Source: Limoniibacter endophyticus (lineage in GTDB: Bacteria > Pseudomonadota > Alphaproteobacteria > Rhizobiales > Rhizobiaceae). From it: a stretch of 64,000 nt of DNA. Made by a program: the position numbers and the translations under genes. Below are positions 17,253 through 27,824 of this stretch, in pieces; position 1 is the first letter of the stretch; every line of letters begins with the position of its first letter. The stretch is taken from the NCBI RefSeq assembly GCF_014652835.1, contig NZ_BMZO01000001.1:248001-312000 (forward strand). Direction: 5' to 3'. The notes below the pieces were generated by a model, which saw only the letters and a program-made list of their open reading frames with translations, was not told the origin of the DNA and searched no databases.

Positions 17253-17435
17253 GGCTAACTTCCCATCCCATTGGTTTTTCGCGAATACCTGATTTGCAAC
17301 GCCCTTTAAATAAGGAGAGTTCCTGTTAATCGTCCTCACTTACTGTACCGATCGGTAACAGAGCAGCTATGAAATGCCGGACGTGCAGGATTTTTAACCT
17401 TTCGAAAATTCATCAGCTGGCGTATCCGTATCGCC
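17253..17435. promoter_or_regulatory. Divergent spacer between opgC and mazG with a TetR-like palindrome
   Basis: The spacer contains the perfect 12-bp palindrome TACCGATCGGTA at 17346-17357. This is a typical core of TetR-family operators. If opgC starts at 17252, the site lies 94 bp upstream, within promoter range of either gene. No TetR gene is present nearby. Confidence 0.4.
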
Positions 17436-18287
17436 ATGAAGGCTTCCAAAGAAATCTCATCCATTCTCGATATAATGCGCGCTCTTCGCGATCCTGAAAA
17501 CGGCTGTCCATGGGATGTCGAGCAGACATTCGCATCGATTATTCCTTATACTATTGAGGAAGCTTACGAGGTCGCCGATGCGGTAGAGCGCAACGATCTG
17601 GACGACCTGCGTGAGGAACTTGGCGACCTCCTACTCCAGGTCGTCTTCCACGCCCGTATGGCCGAAGAAATGGGCAAGTTCGATTTTGGTGATGTGGTGG
17701 AAGCCGTTTCCTCCAAGATGATCCGCCGTCACCCGCATGTCTTTGGAACGCCGGAAGATCGTGAGAGGGGCCTTTATCCCGATCTCTGGGACAGCATCAA
17801 AGCGCAGGAGAAGAGGGATCGTGCCGCGCGCCGCGCCGATCGCGATACGCTCGAGGCGGATCATAAGCACCTGCTCGCAGACGTGCCGCGTGCCCTGCCC
17901 GCATTGACACGTGCGCTAAAGCTCCAGACCAAGGCAGCGAAAGTCGGTTTCGACTGGTCAGAGGCCGATCCGATCCTTGCGAAGATCCAGGAGGAAATCG
18001 ATGAGCTAAAGGAGGCGCGTGGGACAAAGGACCAAAAGCGTATCTCGGAAGAATACGGGGATCTTCTTTTTGCCGTCGTCAATCTGGGACGTCATCTTGG
18101 CGTTGATGCCGAAAACGCGCTGGCTGGCACAAACAGCAAGTTCATCAATCGTTTCAGCTATATCGAAGACGCGCTGGCGCAAGAAGGCCGGACGCCGCAG
18201 GAAGCGACGCTAAACGAAATGGAGCGCCATTGGCAGGACGCCAAGCAGAAGGCAAATCCGCAGAGTAGGCTTAAAGTTACGCGATGA
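17436..18287 (+). CDS. mazG: Nucleoside triphosphate pyrophosphohydrolase MazG
   Basis: A 283-residue all-alpha NTP pyrophosphatase that hydrolyses (d)NTPs to NMP and pyrophosphate. It has the two tandem MazG domains of the full-length enzyme. The first (residues about 10-120) contains NGCPWDVEQTFASI, EEAYEVADAVE and EELGDLLLQVVFHA, where the Glu and Asp residues bind Mg. The second (about 165-265) contains KVGFDWSEADPILAKIQEEI and EEYGDLLFAVVNLGRHLG. Enzymes of this type remove aberrant nucleotides and may modulate ppGpp-linked stress responses. ATG at 17436. It overlaps the 3' end of the convergent GNAT gene by 11 bp. Confidence 0.96.
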   Translation: MKASKEISSILDIMRALRDPENGCPWDVEQTFASIIPYTIEEAYEVADAVERNDLDDLREELGDLLLQVVFHARMAEEMGKFDFGDVVEAVSSKMIRRHPHVFGTPEDRERGLYPDLWDSIKAQEKRDRAARRADRDTLEADHKHLLADVPRALPALTRALKLQTKAAKVGFDWSEADPILAKIQEEIDELKEARGTKDQKRISEEYGDLLFAVVNLGRHLGVDAENALAGTNSKFINRFSYIEDALAQEGRTPQEATLNEMERHWQDAKQKANPQSRLKVTR

Positions 18288-18840
18288 CGATTTGCGCACG
18301 CTCTGCCAGCGAAAGTGGATAAATAATTTCATTCGCTTGGGCATAAGGGCGAAAGCCCAGCTTCTGATAGAGTGGTAAAGCTGCCGGATGATCAAGGGTG
18401 CATGTCTGGACAACGACGCGCTTTGGGTGATGGGCCCAGGCAGTCGAAATTGCAGCCCCCAGGAACCACTTGCCCAATCCCTGTCCCATCGCGTGATCCA
18501 TCATACCGAAAAAGGCCAGCTCGACTTCGTGACCGTCAACATGAAGCTCAAAAAATCCGGCTGGCGCACCATCGAGATATAATACGCGAATATCACGTGA
18601 CTTGGCGTGCAGAATCGCGGCGAGCGCTTCGTCGTCCTTACGCAACATGTTAACCCAGTGCCAGCGGCGACCGACACGATCTATGAGATAACGATAGAAG
18701 TGCAGCGGAATACCGTTTGCCTTGAGCAGCGCGATGTTACGTCCGATCGGCTGCGGGACACCGGCCTTCGCAGGCTCAACCATTTCAAGAAACGTTACCG
18801 TCACCTCGACGGGTTCGGGTGTCCTGTCGTCCAATGCCAT
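18277..18840 (-). CDS. GNAT-family N-acetyltransferase
   Basis: A 187-residue acetyltransferase. The acetyl-CoA pyrophosphate-binding loop is GQGLGKWFLGAAI (near residue 121), preceded by the strand AGFFELHVDGHEVELAFFGM and followed by CTLDHPAALPLYQKLGF, the classic GNAT motif B. The acceptor substrate is unknown. ATG at 18840 has AGAGG 4 nt upstream. It lies 20 bp downstream of sseA on the same strand and may be cotranscribed with the sulfur cluster. Family secure, role unknown. Confidence 0.88.
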   Translation of the reverse strand: MALDDRTPEPVEVTVTFLEMVEPAKAGVPQPIGRNIALLKANGIPLHFYRYLIDRVGRRWHWVNMLRKDDEALAAILHAKSRDIRVLYLDGAPAGFFELHVDGHEVELAFFGMMDHAMGQGLGKWFLGAAISTAWAHHPKRVVVQTCTLDHPAALPLYQKLGFRPYAQANEIIYPLSLAERAQIVIA

Positions 18841-18860
18841 TTGCCTCTGCCCAACCTGCT

Positions 18861-19712
18861 TTAGTTCTCGTCCTTGACGATCGGCGTATCGGGCAGGCTA
18901 CCCCACTCCGACCACGACCCGTCATAGAGGCGATGATTTTCCTTGCCAAGGCTGGTCAGCGCGAGAGAAATAATAGCCGCTGTTACCCCTGAACCGCAGC
19001 TCGTAACAACAGGCCTGTCCGGATCGAGTCCCTGTCGTGCAAACAGAGCCCGAATATCCTGTTCAGACACAAGACTGCCGTCCTTTGACAGGTCCGAAGC
19101 CTGTACATTAAGAGCTCCCGGCATATGCCCGCCGCGCATGCCGGGACGCGGTTCGTTATCCCGCCCGGAAAAACGCCCAGCGGGCCTCGCATCGGCAATC
19201 TGGACGCTTGCGGTTTCGACGATATTGCGCATCTCGGCAATCGAGACAACGCGATCAAGGTCTGGACTTTCCTTGAAATGACAGGGAGCGATCTTCGTAG
19301 GTTGATCGGAAACGGGACGCCCCTCCTCACTCCACCGCTTGAAGCCCCCGTCAAGGATCTTGACATTGGTCGCTCCCATCACGCGAAAGAGCCACCAGGC
19401 GCGCGCAGATGAAAACAGACCGGGGCCATCATAGATGACTATCTCGTCATCGACTGCTATGCCCATGGCGCCGACTGCGCGCGCGAACTGGCGCGGCTTT
19501 GGCACGCTGTGCGGCAGACCGGTGGATTTGTCGGCAACCTCGTCGTGATCGAAGAAAACGGCACCGGGAATATGTGCCCTACGATATTCGTCGAAGGCGT
19601 TGCGGTTTGCCGTCGGCAGATACCAGGATGCGTCGACAATGGAGAGTCCTGGACGGTCGAGATTGGCCTGAAGCCACTCCGCACTCACGATCAGTTCATC
19701 ACGCTTGCTCAT
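18861..19712 (-). CDS. sseA: 3-mercaptopyruvate sulfurtransferase
   Basis: A 283-residue protein of two rhodanese domains. The second carries the active-site loop CGSGVTAAI with the catalytic Cys (near residue 238); CG[ST]GVTA distinguishes mercaptopyruvate sulfurtransferases from thiosulfate rhodaneses (CRxGx[RT]). The first, inactive domain has the family segment IVDASWYLP and a DDEIVIYDGPGLFSSARAWW strand. The enzyme moves sulfur from 3-mercaptopyruvate, a cysteine breakdown product, to thiol acceptors or cyanide. It is followed by the GNAT gene and preceded by alaX and cysK on the same strand. Confidence 0.94.
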   Translation of the reverse strand: MSKRDELIVSAEWLQANLDRPGLSIVDASWYLPTANRNAFDEYRRAHIPGAVFFDHDEVADKSTGLPHSVPKPRQFARAVGAMGIAVDDEIVIYDGPGLFSSARAWWLFRVMGATNVKILDGGFKRWSEEGRPVSDQPTKIAPCHFKESPDLDRVVSIAEMRNIVETASVQIADARPAGRFSGRDNEPRPGMRGGHMPGALNVQASDLSKDGSLVSEQDIRALFARQGLDPDRPVVTSCGSGVTAAIISLALTSLGKENHRLYDGSWSEWGSLPDTPIVKDEN

Positions 19713-19762
19713 GGACCGTCCCCTGTTTGTTGCAGCGACAATGATTTATCAGCCACCGACTA

Positions 19763-20494
19763 TCAAGCGGGCATCGGCCCGAAGCGCAAACGGAAGCGGC
19801 GGTTTTCCCGGCCTTTCTTCTCGATCTTACCAATATGAACCTCGCCAATTTCGCCTGTCGTACGCACATGGGTTCCGCCGCAGGGCTGGCTATCGACGCT
19901 TCCATTCTCGCCTATGCAGACCAAGCGTACCTGCCCGGTGCTTGGCGGCCGGACGTTCTTCGATTTGATCAAGCCTGGGTTCGCCGCCAGCTCTTCTTCC
20001 GTGATCGTGCGAATATAGACCGGATGATCCGCCGTCACTAATTCCATCAACGCCCGCGTCGTCTCTTCCTTGTCTGCGGTCGCGCCCTCCATGTCGAAAT
20101 CAATGCGTGCATCCTCGTTGTTGATCGAGGCTCCGGTCACCGGATAGGGACAAACCACCGAGAGAAGATGACAAGCAGTGTGTAGACGCATTAGGCGATG
20201 GCGACGTTCCCAGTCTATTCGAGCGATAACCTCCTCGCCAACCGCCAATTGCGGCTGGCTCGCGTCAGGGACGTGAATAATATGATCCTTGCTCTCGCCC
20301 GTTGTCGTCGCGGCGATCCCGATCCTTGTCCCGTCGCGGCGCTCCAGCCAGCCACTATCTCCGGGTTGCCCGCCGGACGTGGCATAAAACACCGTGCGAT
20401 CCAGCACGATACCTCCACCACCAACCACCGCGGCAACCTTCGCATCGACTTCGGTGAGATAGGAATCCTCGCGAAACAGCGCTTCGACCTTCAA
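19763..20494 (-). CDS. Alanyl-tRNA editing protein (AlaX family)
   Basis: A 243-residue stand-alone homologue of the AlaRS editing domain. It hydrolyses Ser- or Gly-tRNA(Ala) in trans. The four zinc ligands are visible: HTACH in MRLHTACHLLSVVCPYP (near residue 100) and CGGTH in DSQPCGGTHVRTTGEIG (near residue 203). The N-terminal beta-barrel half (about 1-90) includes VLDRTVFYATSGGQPGDSG, as in AlaX-II/long forms. The start is TTG at 20494, well supported by AAGGAAG 6-7 nt upstream and by the absence of an in-frame ATG. It lies between cysK (59-bp gap) and sseA (50-bp gap), an association with cysteine metabolism that is not explained by its known role. Confidence 0.92.
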   Translation of the reverse strand: MKVEALFREDSYLTEVDAKVAAVVGGGGIVLDRTVFYATSGGQPGDSGWLERRDGTRIGIAATTTGESKDHIIHVPDASQPQLAVGEEVIARIDWERRHRLMRLHTACHLLSVVCPYPVTGASINNEDARIDFDMEGATADKEETTRALMELVTADHPVYIRTITEEELAANPGLIKSKNVRPPSTGQVRLVCIGENGSVDSQPCGGTHVRTTGEIGEVHIGKIEKKGRENRRFRLRFGPMPA

Positions 20495-20553
20495 TGCATA
20501 CTTCCTTCATGTCACGACTCGGCAACGCATAATGACGCGTCGGCGAGAACGTG

Positions 20554-21594
20554 TCACGCAGCGGTGGTCTCTATGAATGGAATGTCGAATTTAGGCTCGC
20601 GCTCGATCCATTCGGGGATTGGCAAACCATGCGCGCGAAGAAACACTGGGTTGAACAGCTTGGACTGGTAGCGCGTGCCATAGTCGCATAGCACCGTCAC
20701 GATCGTATGCCCCGGCCCAAGATCGCGAGCCAGGTGCACGGCACCTGCAATATTGATGCCGGACGACCCGCCGACGCAGATACCCTCGTGCTCGATCAGG
20801 TCAAAGACGTACGGCAGCGCCTCTTCATCGGAAATGCGATAGGAGAAATCAGGCTCGAAGCCCTCAAGATTGGCTGTAATGCGGCCTTGACCGATACCTT
20901 CGGTTATAGAACTGCCCTCAGCCTTCAGGGAACCGGTCGTGTAGTAGCTGTGCAGCGCCGCGCCGTGTGGATCGGCGAGCGCGATTTTGACGTTACCGCT
21001 GCGATCTCGCAAACCGGCCGCCACGCCGGCAATCGTTCCGCCAGAACCGACCGAGGCTACAAAGCCGTCGATCTTTCCATCGGTCTGACGCCAAATTTCC
21101 TGCGCCGTTGTCGCAATGTGGCCGTCGCGGTTCGCGACATTATCGAACTGATTGGCCCAGATCGCACCTTGGGGCGCCGTTTTGGCAAGTTGCTCGGCAA
21201 GGCGGCCGGACAGACGGACATAATTATTGGGGTTGGAGTAAGGAGCGGCAGGGACTTCGAGCAATTCCGCACCGAGCAGACGCAACGCGTCCTTCTTTTC
21301 CGCGCTCTGGGTCTTCGGGATCACGATTACCGTGCGATAGCCGCGCGATTTGGCAACGACCGTCAAGCCTATACCGGTATTGCCCGCGGTCCCTTCCACG
21401 ATAACGCCGCCTGGCTTCAAAAGTCCCTTGCGTTCGGCATCTTCAATAATGAAGAGACCGGCGCGATCCTTGATGGACTGCCCGGGATTTAGAAACTCAG
21501 CCTTCCCGTATATCTCACAGCCGGTTTCCTCCGACGCTCGGCGCAGACGGATCAGTGGCGTGTTTCCGATCACATCCGGCACATTCTTGAACAT
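20554..21594 (-). CDS. cysK: Cysteine synthase-type PLP enzyme (CysK family)
   Basis: A 346-residue fold-type II PLP enzyme of the O-acetylserine sulfhydrylase family. The PLP lysine is in FLNPGQSIKDRAG (near residue 42). The substrate loop reads EGTAGNTGIGL where classic CysK has PTSGNTG. The phosphate-binding segment is SVGSGGTIAGVAAGL, and a conserved Gly-rich turn near the end reads CVGGSSGINIAGA. It joins O-acetylserine and sulfide to give cysteine. The variant loop and extra length (about 310 is usual) suggest a paralogue, possibly using another acceptor or sulfur donor. ATG at 21594 has AAGGAG 8 nt upstream and is the first gene of the cysK-alaX-sseA unit. Confidence 0.88.
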   Translation of the reverse strand: MFKNVPDVIGNTPLIRLRRASEETGCEIYGKAEFLNPGQSIKDRAGLFIIEDAERKGLLKPGGVIVEGTAGNTGIGLTVVAKSRGYRTVIVIPKTQSAEKKDALRLLGAELLEVPAAPYSNPNNYVRLSGRLAEQLAKTAPQGAIWANQFDNVANRDGHIATTAQEIWRQTDGKIDGFVASVGSGGTIAGVAAGLRDRSGNVKIALADPHGAALHSYYTTGSLKAEGSSITEGIGQGRITANLEGFEPDFSYRISDEEALPYVFDLIEHEGICVGGSSGINIAGAVHLARDLGPGHTIVTVLCDYGTRYQSKLFNPVFLRAHGLPIPEWIEREPKFDIPFIETTAA

Positions 21595-21771
21595 CGGTTT
21601 GCTCCTTACTCTGGCTTCAATATCGATGGCCGCATTCTAGAGAAGAGCTTGGAGCCCGCAAGAAATTGGTTTTTTCGTAGCAGCGCCAACACGAGGTGCG
21701 AGAACTAATATAGCGTGTTTTTTGGCATAAAACTCCCGACGAGAAGCGCGGCAGGAATTTTGTACCTCCGC

Positions 21772-22788
21772 TTATGCAGCCTCCGCTGCTGCGCCCGCCC
21801 CGGTGACTTCACGGTAGGCGGCAGCGATGATTTCAGGTCCTGCGCCGGGCTTTGCTGCGTCGGTAGACAATATTTGCCGCCAGCGGCGCGCACCCGCTCT
21901 TCCTTGAAAAAGTCCAACCATATGACGCGTGATATGGATCAGGCGGCCGCCATTGATGATATGTTGACGTGCATAGGCCTGCATTGTTTCAAGCACCAGT
22001 TCCATGTCCACTTCGTCTACCGTTGCCCCGAGCAAGGCGTCGACACGCGTCAAAACCTGCGGATTCTGATAGGACGCTCGCCCAAGCATCACGCCATCCA
22101 TATGCGTCAAGTGATCTCGCGCGACATCGATCGAGTGAATTCCGCCATTGATCCCGATGAATTTCTCCGGCCACTTCTGTTTCAAACGATAGACGCGGTT
22201 ATAATCCAATGGCGGAATATCGCGATTTTCCTTTGGACTTAGACCCTGCAGCCAGGCTTTGCGTGCATGTACCCAAAGTGCCTTTGAGCCTGCTGCAAAA
22301 GTCAGTGCGGCAATCGCATCGAGCGCTTCTTCGGTGTCCTGATCATCCACGCCGATGCGACATTTAACTGTGACCGGAATATCCGTAACCTCTACCATCG
22401 CGGCAACGCAGTCGGCGACCACTTGCGGCGTCTTCATCAGGCAAGCCCCAAATGTGCCGGATTGAACGCGGTCGGATGGACAGCCAACATTGAGATTGAT
22501 CTCGTCATAACCGTAATCGGCGCAAATTCTCGCCGCTTCAGCAAGCTTCCCCGGATCGGAGCCGCCGAGTTGAACGGCGATCGGATGCTGAATCTCCTCA
22601 AAGGCCAGATGCCGGTCGCGATCCCCATGGATGATAGCATCGGCGACGATCATTTCAGTATAGAGCAACGCCTGGCTGGAAAGCTGGCGGTGGAAGAACC
22701 GGCATGGCCGATCCGTCCAGTCGATCATCGGCGCAACCGCGAAGATTTTCTGGTCTCTCTGGGCGTAAATCTGTGCTGTCCGGCTCAA
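21772..22788 (-). CDS. dusA: tRNA-dihydrouridine synthase A
   Basis: A 338-residue FMN enzyme that reduces uridine 20/20a in the tRNA D-loop. The TIM-barrel start reads FAVAPMIDWTDRPCRFFHR. The catalytic Cys lies in NLNVGCPSDRVQSGTFGACLM (near residue 103), followed by TVKCRIGVDD, the HARKAWLQGLSPKENRD segment typical of DusA, and GINGGIHS. The start is TTG at 22788, with AGGAG 10 nt upstream; no ATG exists before the conserved domain. Single gene, same strand as the hupB upstream of it but separated by a terminator. Confidence 0.94.
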   Translation of the reverse strand: MSRTAQIYAQRDQKIFAVAPMIDWTDRPCRFFHRQLSSQALLYTEMIVADAIIHGDRDRHLAFEEIQHPIAVQLGGSDPGKLAEAARICADYGYDEINLNVGCPSDRVQSGTFGACLMKTPQVVADCVAAMVEVTDIPVTVKCRIGVDDQDTEEALDAIAALTFAAGSKALWVHARKAWLQGLSPKENRDIPPLDYNRVYRLKQKWPEKFIGINGGIHSIDVARDHLTHMDGVMLGRASYQNPQVLTRVDALLGATVDEVDMELVLETMQAYARQHIINGGRLIHITRHMVGLFQGRAGARRWRQILSTDAAKPGAGPEIIAAAYREVTGAGAAAEAA

Positions 22789-22863
22789 CGCAACGAAGCT
22801 CCTATTTTCTTCCGCTTTATATATGAAGCAAAGAGATACGTGAAGAAGACGCCCAAAAAACGG

Positions 22864-22890
22864 AAAAACCGGGCGTCAAGGCCCGGTTCT
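22864..22890 (-). terminator. Rho-independent terminator after hupB
   Basis: An 8-bp stem AACCGGGC (22867-22874) and complement (22881-22888), loop GTCAAG, followed in the minus direction by a U-rich run (A-rich on the plus strand at 22855-22868). Confidence 0.88.
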
Positions 22891-22913
22891 TTCGATCAAG
22901 TCGTAAACGAGAA

Positions 22914-23189
22914 TTAGCCGTTGACGGCGTCCTTCAGGCCCTTGCCCGCGGTGAACTTCGGAACGTTGCGAGCCGGGATCTTCACTTCTGCGCCGGTCTG
23001 CGGGTTGCGGCCGGTGGTGGCAGCGCGCTTGGAAACGCCGAAGTTGCCGAAACCAACGAGACGGACTTCACCGCCATTCTTCAGCTCGCCGGTAATTGCA
23101 GCGAACACGGCGTCGACAGCAGCCTGGGCGTCGGTCTTCGACAGATTCGCGGATTCTGCGACTGCGGATGCAAGCTCGTTCTTGTTCAT
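22914..23189 (-). CDS. hupB: HU-family DNA-binding protein
   Basis: A 91-residue histone-like protein that bends and compacts DNA as a dimer. It begins [18 protein letters not shown]. The arm region contains [14 protein letters not shown] and the family signature [20 protein letters not shown] with the Pro at the tip of the DNA-intercalating beta arm. It is the usual neighbour of lon in Rhizobiales. ATG at 23189 has a GGAAGGAA site upstream. Abundant in fast-growing cells; it has its own promoter in the 276-bp spacer before lon's terminator. Confidence 0.97.
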   Translation of the reverse strand: MNKNELASAVAESANLSKTDAQAAVDAVFAAITGELKNGGEVRLVGFGNFGVSKRAATTGRNPQTGAEVKIPARNVPKFTAGKGLKDAVNG

Positions 23190-23417
23190 TATAAGGTTCC
23201 TTCCCTATGAAGGCCGGAGACGACTCAACCGGCTGGTGCCATCGGTTATAGAAACAGTTGCCGGACGAACCAAGCTGGAACCGCCTAAGCAAGCATAAAA
23301 AAGCCCGGATTTCTGCCGTTTTTCACAACAAACAAGCAATTCCGATCATGCATGATGATGCCGACGAATGGCATTCGCGTCCACCAATGCCGATTCACGA
23401 TGCGTGAGCTCATATAA

Positions 23418-23445
23418 AAGGGCGGGACATTGCTGCCCCGCCCTT
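23418..23445 (-). terminator. Rho-independent terminator after lon
   Basis: A 9-bp GC-rich stem AAGGGCGGG (23418-23426) and complement (23437-23445), then a U-rich tail in the minus direction. It lies 20 bp past the lon stop. Confidence 0.9.
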
Positions 23446-23465
23446 AATGATCCATCGATCAATCC

Positions 23466-25877
23466 TTAATGCGCCAAAGCCGCGGACTTGTCGTCCTTGA
23501 CATCGGTGGAAGCCGCAGCCGCTTCCGGTTCGACCCATTCGATAGCCTCCGGCATGCGAACCAGCGCATGCTGTAGAACTTCGCTGGCCTTGCTGACCGG
23601 CACGATCTCCAGAGCGTTCTTCACGTTCTCCGGAATATCGGCCAGATCCTTGGCGTTTTCCTGCGGGATCAGCACTTTGGTGATGCCACCACGCAAAGCT
23701 GCGAGCAGTTTTTCCTTCAAGCCACCAATCGGCAAGACGCGGCCGCGCAAAGTAATTTCGCCCGTCATGGCGATATCCTTCCGTACCGGAATGCCTGTCA
23801 TGATAGACACGATCGACGTCATCATGGCTACACCGGCGGACGGACCATCTTTCGGTGTCGCACCTTCCGGTACGTGCACGTGGATGTCGCGCTTGTCGAA
23901 CACCGGCGGCTCGATACCGAAATCTACTGCACGTGAGCGCACATAGGATGCAGCAGCCGAAATGGACTCCTTCATCACGTCGCGCAAGTTGCCCGTGACG
24001 GTCATCTTGCCCTTGCCTGGCATCATCACACCTTCGATCGTCAGCAACTCGCCACCAACCTCGGTCCAGGCAAGACCGGTTACGACGCCGATCTGATCCT
24101 CACCCTCTGCCATGCCGAAGCGATAGCGTTCGACGCCCAGATAGTCCGCCAGATTGTCCGGCGTAATATGCACGTCCTTGACACCATCCTTGAGGATCTT
24201 CGTTACGGCCTTGCGTCCGAGTGTCATCAACTCACGTTCCAACGAACGCACACCAGCTTCCCGCGTATAGGTCTGAATGACCTTGCGGATGGCATCTTCG
24301 CTCACCGAAAACTCGTGTTCACGTAGTGCGTGATCGCGAATGACCTTCGGCATCAGATGACGCTTGGCGATCTCGACCTTTTCGTCTTCCGTATACCCGG
24401 CGATACGAATGATCTCCATACGGTCCATCAGGGCCGGCGGAATATTCAGCGTATTGGCCGTTGTCACGAACATGACGCTCGAAAGATCATACTCGACCTC
24501 GAGATAGTGATCCATGAAGGTCGCGTTCTGTTCCGGGTCGAGAACCTCCAGCAGGGCCGAAGACGGATCGCCGCGGAAGTCCTGACCCATTTTGTCGATT
24601 TCATCGAGCAGGAAGAGCGGATTGGACTTCTGTGCCTTCTTCATCGACTGAATGACCTTGCCGGGCATCGAGCCTATATAGGTGCGTCGGTGACCGCGGA
24701 TTTCGGCCTCGTCGCGCACGCCGCCAAGCGCCATGCGGACATACTCCCGACCCGTTGCCTTGGCGATCGAACGCGCAAGCGAAGTCTTGCCGACGCCGGG
24801 AGGGCCGACGAGGCACAGGATCGGCCCCTTGAGCTTCTTCTGACGGGCCTGCACGGCGAGATATTCGACAATGCGATCCTTGACCTTGTCGAGGCCGTAG
24901 TGATCCGTATCCAGCACTTCCTGCGCCAGATTGAGATCGTGCTTGACCTTCGAATTCTTCCCCCACGGGATCGAAACAATCCAGTCGAGATAATTGCGTA
25001 CGACTGTCGCTTCCGCAGACATGGGCGACATGGTCTTCAGCTTGCGCAACTCCGCTTCCGCCTTGTCGCGGGCTTCCTTGCTGAGCTTGGCCTTCTTGAT
25101 CTTGGCTTCGAACTCGGCAGCCTCATCACGGCCATCCTCGCCCTCGCCCAATTCCTTCTGAATCGCCTTCATCTGCTCGTTGAGATAATATTCGCGCTGC
25201 GTCTTCTCCATCTGGCGCTTGACGCGCGAGCGGATACGCTTCTCAACCTGCAAAACAGAAATTTCAGCTTCCATGAATTCCATCGCCTTTTCGAGGCGAG
25301 CCTTCACGGAAACGGTACCGAGAATGTCCTGTTTGTCGGAAATTTTGATCGCCAGATTGGCAGCGATTGTATCGGACAGCTTCGAATAATCTTCGATTTG
25401 ACCAGCCGAACCAACGACTTCTGGAGAAATCTTCTTATTAAGCTTCACATAGTTTTCAAAATCTGCAACGACAGAACGGGCCAAAGCCTCGATCTCGACC
25501 GCATCTTCTTCCGGCTCCGGCATGACGTCGGCATGCGCTTCGTGGAATTCGGTTTTGTCAGTGAAAGTGGAGATGCGCGCACGCGCAGTGCCTTCGACCA
25601 GAACCTTTACGGTGCCATCCGGCAGCTTGAGCAACTGGAGCACGTTCGCGAGCGTGCCAACGTCGTAGATCGCGTCCGAAGCCGGATCATCGTCCGTAGC
25701 GTTCTTCTGCGTCGCCAGAAGAATCTGCTTCTCCGCACCCATGACCTCTTCGAGCGCGCGAATAGACTTTTCGCGTCCGACGAAGAGCGGCACGATCATA
25801 TGCGGAAAAACGACGATGTCACGCAGCGGGAGCACTGCGAACACACCCTTCTCCTGGGAGGGAATGACCTTGGTCAT
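23466..25877 (-). CDS. lon: ATP-dependent protease La (Lon)
   Basis: An 803-residue AAA+ serine protease that degrades misfolded and regulatory proteins in the cytoplasm; in alphaproteobacteria the substrates include CcrM and DnaA. The N-terminal substrate-binding LAN domain begins [20 protein letters not shown]. The Walker A is [15 protein letters not shown] (near 357), the Walker B ends LLDEIDKM, and the protease domain has the catalytic Ser in [12 protein letters not shown] and Lys in [14 protein letters not shown] at 25877 has AAAGG 7 nt upstream. It lies between hupB and clpX on the same strand, each with separate promoter space. Confidence 0.98.
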   Translation of the reverse strand: MTKVIPSQEKGVFAVLPLRDIVVFPHMIVPLFVGREKSIRALEEVMGAEKQILLATQKNATDDDPASDAIYDVGTLANVLQLLKLPDGTVKVLVEGTARARISTFTDKTEFHEAHADVMPEPEEDAVEIEALARSVVADFENYVKLNKKISPEVVGSAGQIEDYSKLSDTIAANLAIKISDKQDILGTVSVKARLEKAMEFMEAEISVLQVEKRIRSRVKRQMEKTQREYYLNEQMKAIQKELGEGEDGRDEAAEFEAKIKKAKLSKEARDKAEAELRKLKTMSPMSAEATVVRNYLDWIVSIPWGKNSKVKHDLNLAQEVLDTDHYGLDKVKDRIVEYLAVQARQKKLKGPILCLVGPPGVGKTSLARSIAKATGREYVRMALGGVRDEAEIRGHRRTYIGSMPGKVIQSMKKAQKSNPLFLLDEIDKMGQDFRGDPSSALLEVLDPEQNATFMDHYLEVEYDLSSVMFVTTANTLNIPPALMDRMEIIRIAGYTEDEKVEIAKRHLMPKVIRDHALREHEFSVSEDAIRKVIQTYTREAGVRSLERELMTLGRKAVTKILKDGVKDVHITPDNLADYLGVERYRFGMAEGEDQIGVVTGLAWTEVGGELLTIEGVMMPGKGKMTVTGNLRDVMKESISAAASYVRSRAVDFGIEPPVFDKRDIHVHVPEGATPKDGPSAGVAMMTSIVSIMTGIPVRKDIAMTGEITLRGRVLPIGGLKEKLLAALRGGITKVLIPQENAKDLADIPENVKNALEIVPVSKASEVLQHALVRMPEAIEWVEPEAAAASTDVKDDKSAALAH

Positions 25878-26124
25878 TGTTCAACCTTTCTCACGCATCC
25901 GCAAAAGGCCAGATGCGCATTTCGTGTGCGGCCCCGGAACCCCCGCCCAATCTGCCTGTCGCAGCCAAGTGGCGCGAATGGGTTCCGATCCATGAACCAT
26001 AAGTGGTCCCGATGCGGGGTAAGATCAAGAGCAAGTCCTCATCGAACACGTCCACGCATGAACCGACAAGGACTTCGATTTCAACACGACCAATACTGGC
26101 CGCAACCGGCAGGCGGGCGCTTAT

Positions 26125-27396
<1,272 letters not shown>

Positions 27397-27824
27397 ATCT
27401 TCCAGTCCTTTCACTGCCCCCGAATAGAAAACATCGGGGCCGATCCAGCAATCTATGACGCGAATCGCTCGCCGCCAACCCGGCTAAACGAGGTCATACG
27501 CAGTTTTTTCTCCATCGCCGCGAAAACCGGAACCGGCTTCCACACCTGCGATGCTACGGCTTCATACGTCAGCGCATGCTCTGCCCGTCTGGATAACGCA
27601 CGACGCGCCATTCGGTTGGCCTGTGCCAACGCCCGACAGACCTTAGCGTGTTGACGATATCAACGCTATGCGCCTTATGCTGAACAGAAGCTTAATATCT
27701 CTGAACGAGGCACCTTTCGATCAGCCGCATGTCGACTGTTCGTCCAACGAAAATGTGGAGAAACTATGCCGGCTGCCATTGTCGGCATGGAACCATGCCG
27801 ACAACCAACAACTCCACGGCCGCT
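27397..27824 (-). other. 428-bp clpP-clpX spacer with hairpins
   Basis: No credible gene. Just past the clpP stop lies a 12-bp perfect stem TTGTCGGCATGG (27779-27790) with complement (27793-27804) and only a 2-nt loop; it lacks a U tract, so it is either an RNA 3'-end protector or a factor-assisted terminator. A second short hairpin, CCCCGA (27418-27423) and TCGGGG (27434-27439), sits in the clpX leader. The clpX promoter should be in the remaining stretch, but I cannot assign boxes. Confidence 0.45.
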
